Below, piece after piece: positions 8,406 to 14,870 of a stretch of 39,090 nucleotides of DNA. Made by a program: the position numbers and the translations under genes. The stretch spans positions 1 to 39,090 of the forward strand of contig NZ_JACHLK010000030.1 of assembly GCF_014207955.1 (NCBI RefSeq), given 5' to 3'. Position 1 is the stretch's first letter, and each line of letters opens with the position of its first letter. The notes below the pieces were generated by a model that did no database searches, was not told the DNA's origin, and was given only the letters and a program-made list of their open reading frames with translations. Origin of the DNA: Acidovorax soli (GTDB taxonomy: Bacteria; Pseudomonadota; Gammaproteobacteria; Burkholderiales; Burkholderiaceae_C).

Positions 8406-9295
8406 CCGCGCTCGGCCTGCCGCGCCATGGCCCACTGCACGGCCAGGATGCTGGCCAGCACCACCACCACGCCCACCAGCGAGGTGCCGCGCAAGGCCTG
8501 CCCGAGCAGCGCCCAGCCGAGCAGCACGGCCGCCACCGGACTCAGCAGGCCCAGCGACGACACCGCGATGGAAGGCAGCCGCGCCACGCCGCGGAACCAC
8601 AGCGCATAGGCCAGCAACGCCCCCGCAATGCTCAGGTAGGCGTATCCGCCCACTTGCGTGGCCGTGAGCGCGGGCAGCGGCGGGTCCACCGCCCAAGCCA
8701 CAGGCAGCAGCATGAGCCCGCCGGCCAGCAGTTGCCAGCCCGTGAAGGCGAGCACCGGTAGCCCACCCGACTGCCAGCGCCGGGCAAGAAAAGTCCCCAG
8801 CGCCATGCACACCGTGCCGATGAACGCAGCCGCCACGCCCACCATGTCCCAGGCGGCGCCGGGCGACAGCAGCAGCGCCGCCATGCCGGCCACGCCCAGC
8901 GCGCCCGCCACCATGGCCAGGGCCGGTGGCCGGCGGCGGTCCGCCGCCCAGGTCAGGCCCATCATCAAGAGCGGCCCGACGGCGCCCACCACGGCAGCCA
9001 CCCCACCCGGAAGGCGGTAGGCCGCCACGAACAGCAGCGCCTGGAAGACCCCCAGGTTGAGCGCCGCCAGCAACAGCAGGCGCGCCCAGCCCCGGCCATC
9101 GCGCAAGGCCGGCGCCTGGCGGCACCACAGCACCAGCAGCAGGCCGGCAGGCAGGGTGCGCAGCAGCGCGGCCGTGAAGGGCCGGTCCGGCGGCAGCAGC
9201 TCGGTGGTGACGATGTAGGTGGAGCCCCAGATGGCGGGGGCCAGCGCGGTGAGCAGTACATCGCCCCAGGCGACGCGGGAAGGTGTCTCGGTCAT
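8402..9295 (-). CDS. EamA/DMT-superfamily transporter (RhtA/YdcZ-like exporter)
   Basis: A 297-residue inner-membrane protein with ten predicted helices in two EamA halves (about residues 10-140 and 150-290). The first half opens LAPAIWGSTYIVTTELLPP, a signature of amino-acid or metabolite exporters of the drug/metabolite superfamily. The second half has the repeated Ala/Leu/Gly-rich helices ending SLVGVVVVLASILAVQ. The substrate is unknown. It is divergent from a MarR regulator, and the 69-bp gap between them holds two palindromic operators, so repression by that MarR protein is likely. Confidence 0.88.
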   Translation of the reverse strand: MTETPSRVAWGDVLLTALAPAIWGSTYIVTTELLPPDRPFTAALLRTLPAGLLLVLWCRQAPALRDGRGWARLLLLAALNLGVFQALLFVAAYRLPGGVAAVVGAVGPLLMMGLTWAADRRRPPALAMVAGALGVAGMAALLLSPGAAWDMVGVAAAFIGTVCMALGTFLARRWQSGGLPVLAFTGWQLLAGGLMLLPVAWAVDPPLPALTATQVGGYAYLSIAGALLAYALWFRGVARLPSIAVSSLGLLSPVAAVLLGWALLGQALRGTSLVGVVVVLASILAVQWAMARQAERG

Positions 9296-9300
9296 GATTT

Positions 9301-9350
9301 TATCTTTAATTCAAGATAAATCACTGTACCATAAAATCTTGAAATCAAGA
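9301..9350. promoter_or_regulatory. Two MarR-type operators in the EamA/MarR divergent promoter
   Basis: Site 1 (9301-9318) is TATCTT-T-AATT-C-AAGATA, an 18-bp palindrome with one mismatched pair. Site 2 (9337-9350) is the perfect TCTTGA-AA-TCAAGA. Both share the TCTTGA/TCAAGA half-site common for MarR proteins, and their centres are about 34 bp apart. The stretch is very AT-rich against its surroundings, as expected for overlapping divergent promoters. Confidence 0.8.
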
Positions 9351-9364
9351 CAATCTGCATTGCC

Positions 9365-9883
9365 ATGCCCACACCCTCCGCCCCACCCGATGCCGTGGAC
9401 GCCATCCTGGCCCAATGGCACCGCGAGCGCCCCGACCTGGACGTAGGCCCCATGGGCCCCATTGGCCGCATCAAACGCTGTGCTGCCCTGCTGCAGCGCC
9501 GGCTGGACGAGACCTTTGCCGAGTTCGGCCTGAGCTTCTGGGAGTTCGACATGCTGGCCACGCTGCGCCGCTCGGGCGCGCCCTACTGCCTGGCACCGAC
9601 CACGCTGTTCTCCACGCTGATGGTCACCTCGGGCACCATGACCCACCGCATGAACAAGCTCGAAGCCAGCGGCTTCGTGGCGCGCCTGCCCAACCCCGAG
9701 GACGCGCGCAGCATGCTGGTGCAGCTCACCCCTGCAGGGCTGGCGCTGATCGACCGGGCCGTGGAGGCCCATGTGGCCAACGAGCACCGCATCCTGGCAC
9801 CGATGAAAGCGGCCGATCTGGCAGCGCTCGACGCCAAGCTGGCCGTGCTGCTGGCAGCCCTCGAATCGCCGGAGACACCCTGA
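9365..9883 (+). CDS. MarR-family transcriptional regulator
   Basis: A 172-residue dimeric winged-helix repressor. The N-terminal helix region contains AALLQRRLDETFAEFGLSF, followed by WEFDMLATLRRSG. The recognition helix segment is TLMVTSGTMTHRMNKLEASG, and the wing FVARLPNPEDARSMLVQLTP contains the canonical DxRS block. Ligand-induced loss of DNA binding is the usual mode. It is divergent from the EamA exporter, with two palindromes between them, so autoregulation plus control of the exporter is the natural inference. The ligand cannot be told. Confidence 0.9.
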   Translation: MPTPSAPPDAVDAILAQWHRERPDLDVGPMGPIGRIKRCAALLQRRLDETFAEFGLSFWEFDMLATLRRSGAPYCLAPTTLFSTLMVTSGTMTHRMNKLEASGFVARLPNPEDARSMLVQLTPAGLALIDRAVEAHVANEHRILAPMKAADLAALDAKLAVLLAALESPETP

Positions 9884-9911
9884 GGGTGGTGGGGCGCAGT
9901 ACGATGGCGGG

Positions 9912-10685
9912 ATGTCCCAAACCCCACAACACCTCTTCATCCTGACCGGCGGCTCGCGCGGCATGGGCCTGGCCATGGCCCAGCAACTGCTGCAAAGCCC
10001 CGCAAACACCCTTGTCAGCCTGGCACGCAGCAGCCAGGACGCCCTGACCGCCGCAGCCAAGGCCTCGGGCGCCACGCTCGAGCAGTGGCAACTGGACCTC
10101 GCCCAGGGCGAGCAGGCCGCCAAGCGCCTCGCCGACTGGTTGGCCGCGCAGGCCCCGGGCCGCTTTGCCAGCGCCACCTTGATCAACAACGCCGGCGTGA
10201 TCCCGCGCATCGCCCCGCTGTCGGGCAGCGACGCCGCCGACCTCGCCAACGCCCTGCGCGTGGGACTGGAGTCGCCCATGCAGCTCACGGCCGCCTTCCT
10301 GGGCGCCACCGAAGGCTGGACGACCGCAGCGCGCAAGGTGCTCAACATCTCCTCGGGCCTGGGCCGCAAGGCCATGGCCTCGCAGGCCGCCTACTGCGCG
10401 GCCAAGGCCGGCATGGACCACTTCACGCGCTGCGTGGCGCTGGACGAAGCCCACAAACCGAACGGCGCCAAGGTATGCTCGCTGGCTCCGGGCGTGATCG
10501 ACACCGATATGCAGGTGCAATTGCGCGGCGCCCCTCCCGAGGCTTTCCCGGACCGCCAGAATTTCGCCAACCTCAAGACGGGTGGCCAGCTCACATCGCC
10601 CGCCGATGCCGCCACCCGCGTGCTCGCCTGGCTGGACCGCGCAGACTTCGGCACCAACCCCGTAGCTGACGTACGCGAGGCATGA
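9912..10685 (+). CDS. Short-chain dehydrogenase/reductase, sepiapterin reductase-like
   Basis: A 257-residue NAD(P)H-dependent SDR. The Rossmann motif TGGSRGMG is at 12-19, NNAG at 92-95, the catalytic serine near 147, and YxxxK as Tyr161/Lys165 in YCAAKAG. The APGVIDTDMQVQLRG segment is typical of the sepiapterin-reductase-like SDR group. It acts in the cytoplasm, and the substrate is unknown. It lies 28 bp behind marR on the same strand and could be read through from it. The intergenic repeat that follows separates it from bktB. Confidence 0.87.
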   Translation: MSQTPQHLFILTGGSRGMGLAMAQQLLQSPANTLVSLARSSQDALTAAAKASGATLEQWQLDLAQGEQAAKRLADWLAAQAPGRFASATLINNAGVIPRIAPLSGSDAADLANALRVGLESPMQLTAAFLGATEGWTTAARKVLNISSGLGRKAMASQAAYCAAKAGMDHFTRCVALDEAHKPNGAKVCSLAPGVIDTDMQVQLRGAPPEAFPDRQNFANLKTGGQLTSPADAATRVLAWLDRADFGTNPVADVREA

Positions 10686-10800
10686 CTCCCCCTGAGCCGC
10701 TTCACGTCTTCCCCCAGAGGGGGACGCCCCCGGTGGTCTGGCAAAGCCAGTTCCATGAGGGCACCGGCTTGTAGCGCGCCCTGCTTGGCCCCCCGTTTTC
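10684..10800 (+). repeat. GC-rich intergenic repeat (copy 2 of the CCCCCTGAG family)
   Basis: The sequence opens CCCCCTGAGCCGCTTCACG and carries the C-run/G-run hairpin CCCCC-AGA-GGGGG, then GACGCCCCCGGT and a later GGGCACCGGCTTG block. The same order of blocks recurs at 18383-18540. It fills the gap between the SDR and bktB. Confidence 0.7.
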
Positions 10801-10843
10801 GCATCCCACTCAATTTTTCCCCAATCCATCCAAGGAGACCCCC

Positions 10844-12028
10844 ATGACCCGTGAAGTCGTCGTCGTCAGCGCAGTGCGCACCGCCATCGGCACCTTTGGC
10901 GGCAGCCTCAAGGACATTGCGCCCACCGAACTGGGCGCGCTCGTGGTGCGCGAATCGCTCGCGCGCGCCAACGTGGAAGGCAAGGATGTGGGCCACGTGG
11001 TGTTCGGCCATGTGGTGAACACCGAGCCCAAGGACATGTACCTGTCGCGCGTGGCCGCCATCAACGGCGGCTGCGGCGAAGGCACGCCCGCCTACAACGT
11101 GAACCGCCTGTGCGGCTCGGGCCTGCAGGCCATCGTGAACGCCAGCCAGTCCATCCTGCTGGGCGATGCCGATGTGGCCATTGGCGCGGGCGCAGAGAAC
11201 ATGAGCCGCGCCCCGTTCGCCAGCCTGAACACCCGCTGGGGTGCCCGCATGGGCGACACCAAGATGGTGGACATGATGATCGGCGCGCTGCACGACCCCT
11301 TCCACACCATCCACATGGGTGTGACGGCCGAGAACATCGCCGCCAAGTGGGGCATCAGCCGCGAAGAGCAGGACAAGCTGGCCGTGGAAAGCCACAACCG
11401 CGCCGAGCGCGCCACGGCGGCGGGCTACTTCAAGGATCAGATCGTGCCCGTCACCTTGAAGAGCAAGAAGGGCGATGTGCAGTACGCCACCGACGAGCAT
11501 TTCCGCAGCGGCGCCACGCTCGAGGATTTCGCCAAGCTCAAGCCGGTGTTCGCCAAGGAAAACGGCACGGTGACGGCCGGCAATGCCTCGGGCATCAACG
11601 ACGCGGCCGCGGCCGTGGTGCTGATGGAAGCCGGCGCCGCCAAGGCGCGTGGCGCCAAGCCGCTGGCCCGCCTGGTGGCCTATGCCCATGCCGGCGTGGA
11701 CCCCAAGTACATGGGCATCGGCCCCGTGCCGGCCACGCAGCTGGCGCTCAAGAAGGCCGGCCTCACGGTGGCCGACCTGGACGTGATCGAGGCCAACGAG
11801 GCCTTTGCCGCCCAGGCCTGCGCCGTGAGCAAGGACCTGGGCCTGGACCCGGCCAAGGTCAACCCCAATGGCTCGGGCATCTCGCTGGGCCACCCCATCG
11901 GCGCCACGGGCGCGTTGATCACCGTGAAGGCCTTGCACGAGCTGCAACGCGTGCAAGGCCGCTATGCGCTGGTGACCATGTGCATCGGCGGCGGCCAGGG
12001 CATTGCCGCGATCTTCGAACGCCTCTGA
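10844..12028 (+). CDS. bktB: Beta-ketothiolase BktB (acetyl-CoA C-acyltransferase)
   Basis: Condenses or cleaves 3-ketoacyl-CoA, with acetyl-CoA as partner, in fatty-acid or aromatic degradation and hydroxyalkanoate precursor supply. The 394-residue length equals C. necator BktB, and the N-terminus TREVVVVSAVRTAIGTFGGS and the C-terminal third follow that protein almost word for word as I remember it. Catalytic residues are Cys90 in NRLCGSGLQ, His350 in SLGHPIGATGA and Cys380 in MCIGGGQG. A strong AAGGAGA lies eight bases before ATG 10844. A Bug receptor follows on the same strand after 167 bp. A pimelate or aromatic thiolase role is possible because the family is promiscuous. Confidence 0.93.
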   Translation: MTREVVVVSAVRTAIGTFGGSLKDIAPTELGALVVRESLARANVEGKDVGHVVFGHVVNTEPKDMYLSRVAAINGGCGEGTPAYNVNRLCGSGLQAIVNASQSILLGDADVAIGAGAENMSRAPFASLNTRWGARMGDTKMVDMMIGALHDPFHTIHMGVTAENIAAKWGISREEQDKLAVESHNRAERATAAGYFKDQIVPVTLKSKKGDVQYATDEHFRSGATLEDFAKLKPVFAKENGTVTAGNASGINDAAAAVVLMEAGAAKARGAKPLARLVAYAHAGVDPKYMGIGPVPATQLALKKAGLTVADLDVIEANEAFAAQACAVSKDLGLDPAKVNPNGSGISLGHPIGATGALITVKALHELQRVQGRYALVTMCIGGGQGIAAIFERL

Positions 12029-12195
12029 TCAGTACCGAGGCCTGCCATCGCCACCCGCGATGCTGCCACCCCGCATTGGCAAGGCAGCACCCCCGCCGTA
12101 TCGGCGATCATGGCGAGGTGCTGGCCCAGACCGGCAGAGTGGAGCACGCCCGCCGTGGCGGCTCCCCCATTGAACCGACGGAGACATCTTTCACC

Positions 12196-13179
12196 ATGAT
12201 TCGCACCCTGATTTCCTTCAGTGCGCTGGCCCTTGCCCTGGGTGCCACCGCCCATGCCCAGGCGCCCGCACCGGCCGCCGGCTACCCCAACAAGCCCATC
12301 CGCCTGATCGTGCCCTTCCCACCGGGCGGCGGCACCGACATCCTGTCACGCCTGGTGGCCACCAAGCTCACCGAGAGCGCCAAGTGGACCGTGGTGGCCG
12401 ACAACAAGGCCGGCGCGGGCGGCACCATCGGCATCGGCGAAGCCGTGAAGGCCGGCCCCACAGGCTATGACCTGGTGATGGGCCAGAAGGACAACCTGGT
12501 CATCGGCCCCTGGCTCTACAAGAACCTGCCCTGGGACCCCACCAAGGACCTGACCGCCGTGGCCCACGTGGCCTATACGCCCGTGGTCATCGCCACCAGC
12601 GCCAACTCCAAGTACAAGACCCTGGCCGATGTGGTCGCAGCCGCCAAGGCAGCGCCCGGCACCGTCACCTACGGCTCGCCCGGCAACGGCACCTCCATCC
12701 ACCTGGCGGGCGACCTGTTCGAGAAGGCTGCGGGCGTGAAGCTCAGCCACATCCCCTACAAGGGCTCGAACCCCGCCCTCATGGACGCCCTGGCCGGCAA
12801 TGTGGACCTGCTGATGTCGTCCGTGCCCTCGGCCATGGGCCAGCTCAAGTCGGGCAAGCTGCGCGCCCTGGCCGTCACCTCGGCCAAACGCAGCTCCTCC
12901 CTGCCCGATGTGCCCACGGTGGCCGAATCGGGCTTCAAGGGCTTTGACGTGAGCACCTGGTATGGCGTGTTCGCCCCGGCCGGCACCCCCGCCAACGTGG
13001 TCGCCACGGTCAATGCCGAGATCAACAAGCTGCTGGCCACGCCCGAGATGAAGGAGGCCATCCATGCCCAGGGCGCCGAGCCCGAAGCCATGTCGGCCGC
13101 CCAGTTCGGCACGCTGCTCAAGACCGACTACACCAAGTGGAAGGGCATCGTGGAAGCCTCCGGCGCAAAGATCGAATAG
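12196..13179 (+). CDS. Bug/TctC-family periplasmic solute receptor
   Basis: A 327-residue periplasmic binding protein of the tripartite tricarboxylate group. The signal peptide ends ATAHA|QAPA. The family hallmark YPNKPIRLIVPFPPGGGTDI follows directly. GAGGTIGIGEAVKAGPTGY and YGSPGNGTSIHLAGDLF line the carboxylate pocket, and IPYKGSNPALMDALAGNVDL is also diagnostic. No TctA or TctB membrane subunit is nearby, as is usual for the many orphan Bug receptors of Burkholderiales. GGAGA lies about eleven bases before the ATG at 12196; longer in-frame leads run back through the bktB region and are not credible. The ligand is unknown, possibly a carboxylate. Confidence 0.92.
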   Translation: MIRTLISFSALALALGATAHAQAPAPAAGYPNKPIRLIVPFPPGGGTDILSRLVATKLTESAKWTVVADNKAGAGGTIGIGEAVKAGPTGYDLVMGQKDNLVIGPWLYKNLPWDPTKDLTAVAHVAYTPVVIATSANSKYKTLADVVAAAKAAPGTVTYGSPGNGTSIHLAGDLFEKAAGVKLSHIPYKGSNPALMDALAGNVDLLMSSVPSAMGQLKSGKLRALAVTSAKRSSSLPDVPTVAESGFKGFDVSTWYGVFAPAGTPANVVATVNAEINKLLATPEMKEAIHAQGAEPEAMSAAQFGTLLKTDYTKWKGIVEASGAKIE

Positions 13180-13312
13180 GAGGAGTCGCTAAAAAGCCCC
13201 TCCTGGCGCCGTTGCTCCGCCTTGCCGTACTTTCCAGCACTGTCTGCGGCGGAGCGCCTAGCCAGGACCGCTGCGCTGGGCTTTGCAGCAACTCCAGACG
13301 TGATGCCTCCAA

Positions 13313-13343
13313 AAAAATGGCTCCCTCAAAGGGAGCCATTTTT
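13313..13343. terminator. Bidirectional intrinsic terminator
   Basis: A perfect 13-bp stem (AAAAATGGCTCCC at 13313-13325 with its complement at 13331-13343) and a TCAAA loop have A and T runs on opposite sides. It serves both the Bug receptor and the convergent universal stress gene. The 130 bases before it (13180-13312) show only weak GC-rich dyads. Confidence 0.88.
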
Positions 13344-13373
13344 GTATGCGGCAGGTCTCGAGAGGGTGCGCGG

Positions 13374-13811
13374 TCAAGTCCTCACCACCAGCACCGGCAC
13401 ATGCACGGCGCCCAGCACACGCTGGGTCACGCTGCCCAGCACCAGCTTTTCGAGCCCGCGGCGGCCATGCGAGCCCATCACGATGAGGTCGGCGCCCGTG
13501 CTCAGCACAGCGCTCAGAATGCCGTCGTGCACGGTATGGCCTTCGCCCACCACCGTGCTCACCTGCACGCCAGCGGCGGTGAGTTCGGTGCGCGCCTTCT
13601 CCAGCGCGGCATTGGCCTCGGCCGTCGCCGCGCTCAGGTACTGCGCCTGGCCATAGGCGAAATCGGCACCCACACCGGTGAACGGATAGGGGTCCACCAC
13701 GTACAAGGCGGTCACGGCGCTGCCGAAGGTCTTGGCCAGGCCTGCCGCCTTGGCCACCGCCAGCGAGGCGATGTCGGAACCATCAATGGGAACCAGGATG
13801 TGCTTGAACAT
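13374..13811 (-). CDS. Universal stress protein UspA family
   Basis: A 145-residue cytoplasmic Usp domain. The opening FKHILVPIDGSDIASLAVAK contains the first nucleotide-binding aspartate. The G-2x-G-9x-GS/T ATP motif is present as GSHGRRGLEKLVLGS with the following VTQRVL, so it belongs to the ATP-binding class. AAGGAGA lies upstream of ATG 13811, whereas the longer frame to 13910 runs through the promoter. A perfect FNR/Anr box lies about 90 bases before the start, suggesting induction when oxygen is low. By family it supports survival during stress or anaerobiosis. It is a single gene. Confidence 0.92.
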   Translation of the reverse strand: MFKHILVPIDGSDIASLAVAKAAGLAKTFGSAVTALYVVDPYPFTGVGADFAYGQAQYLSAATAEANAALEKARTELTAAGVQVSTVVGEGHTVHDGILSAVLSTGADLIVMGSHGRRGLEKLVLGSVTQRVLGAVHVPVLVVRT

Positions 13812-13896
13812 GGTGTCTTCTCCTTGTGTGAATGCACCCTCGGCGAAGCCTGCGGTGCGATGAAGGACAGTGTGAACCTGCACCATACCGCGCATC

Positions 13897-13910
13897 TTGA
13901 TCCGCATCAA
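13897..13910 (-). promoter_or_regulatory. FNR/Anr box upstream of the universal stress gene
   Basis: On the minus strand the sequence is TTGAT-GCGG-ATCAA, identical to the FNR consensus TTGAT-N4-ATCAA. A CACACT -10-like element (13874-13869) lies downstream. If transcription starts seven bases after it, near 13862, the box is centred at about -41.5, the classic class II activator position. Confidence 0.8.
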
Positions 13911-13985
13911 ACAGCAGGCGCCTGATCAGGCCACTTCAGCACCATGACGACGCCTTGTCCTACACGTGTGCACTTCCACAGGCCT

Positions 13986-14747
13986 CTACCCCACGACCTC
14001 CGCTCCCTGGAACCCCCCGCGCCGGCAGGTAACCACCAGTGTGTCGCGGTAGCCACCCGGGGCGATGGGCTGGATGGGCGTGGACTCGTGGATCATGCGC
14101 GCATCGTCGAGCAGCAGCAGCGACCAGGGCTCGGTTAGCGTGAAGCGCTGGCCGCTCGGGCCATGGGCCTCGAACACGCGGGTCTCGCCACCCTTGATGC
14201 CCACGCGGCCCACCAGGAACACGGCCACCAGGTCCACGCCATCGCGGTGCGCCCCTTCGGGCGTGGGCCGGCCGATGCCGCCTTCGGTATCGATGCGGAA
14301 CTGGTGCGCCTCCACCGACCAGGGCTGCGGAGCCTTGCCATCGGCAAACACCGCGTCGGACACCTGGGCCAAGGCCTGCAGCAGCTGCGACCACGCGGGC
14401 TGCGCCACGGTGGCGGCCTCCATGGGCGCAAACCAGCGCTCCATGCCGCCGTGCAGGGCGTTGTACTCCACGGGTTGCCAGTGCGCGCGGTGCGGTACCT
14501 GCTGCACCTGCCCGCCCTGCACCACGAAGCAGGAATGGCGCCGGCGCCGGTAGCGCCCGCCATCCTTGAGGAACTCATCGGGCGGCAAGGCCTGCCAGTC
14601 GGCGTTGAGCGCCAGCAGCGCAGACAGCGGGCAACCGATCCAGGCCGCCACGTCGGCGGGCGAAAGCACGGCAAAACCCGCGTCGCGCAGCTGTGCCGCA
14701 GTCCCGGAAGGGGTGGTGAACGGGGGAGAAAAAGTGACTTGGGCCAT
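13986..14747 (-). CDS. 2-oxoglutarate/Fe(II) dioxygenase family protein (PF10014-like)
   Basis: A 253-residue cytoplasmic protein that resembles the 2OG-Fe_Oxy_2 family, which includes the free-amino-acid hydroxylase isoleucine dioxygenase and the BsmA-like proteins. The iron triad can be read as His157 and Asp159 in GAHRDGVDLV and His210 in DDARMIHEST, with Arg224 in GGYRDTLVVT as the likely 2-oxoglutarate anchor. RRRRHSCFVV and the Gln-Phe-Arg block HQFRID also fit this family as I remember it. I set the start at ATG 14747, since the longer frame to 14837 lies in promoter-like sequence. The substrate cannot be told. It stands alone between the stress protein and the GGDEF-EAL gene. Confidence 0.82.
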   Translation of the reverse strand: MAQVTFSPPFTTPSGTAAQLRDAGFAVLSPADVAAWIGCPLSALLALNADWQALPPDEFLKDGGRYRRRRHSCFVVQGGQVQQVPHRAHWQPVEYNALHGGMERWFAPMEAATVAQPAWSQLLQALAQVSDAVFADGKAPQPWSVEAHQFRIDTEGGIGRPTPEGAHRDGVDLVAVFLVGRVGIKGGETRVFEAHGPSGQRFTLTEPWSLLLLDDARMIHESTPIQPIAPGGYRDTLVVTCRRGGFQGAEVVG

Positions 14748-14870
14748 AGAGGCCCGAGCATAAGGCTTAACCGCCGGTGCCGTGTGCTGCAGGGCCGGCG
14801 CAGGCAGGCAGAGCGCTGCGGATGTGATGCAGGTCAAGCGGCACAGGCCAGGCCATGTGCCTGCAGCCGC

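Noticed and set aside
14826..14839. A second FNR-like site before the 2OG dioxygenase.
   Set aside because: It reads TTGAC-CTGC-ATCAC, two mismatches at key positions, and lies too far from the likely -10 element.
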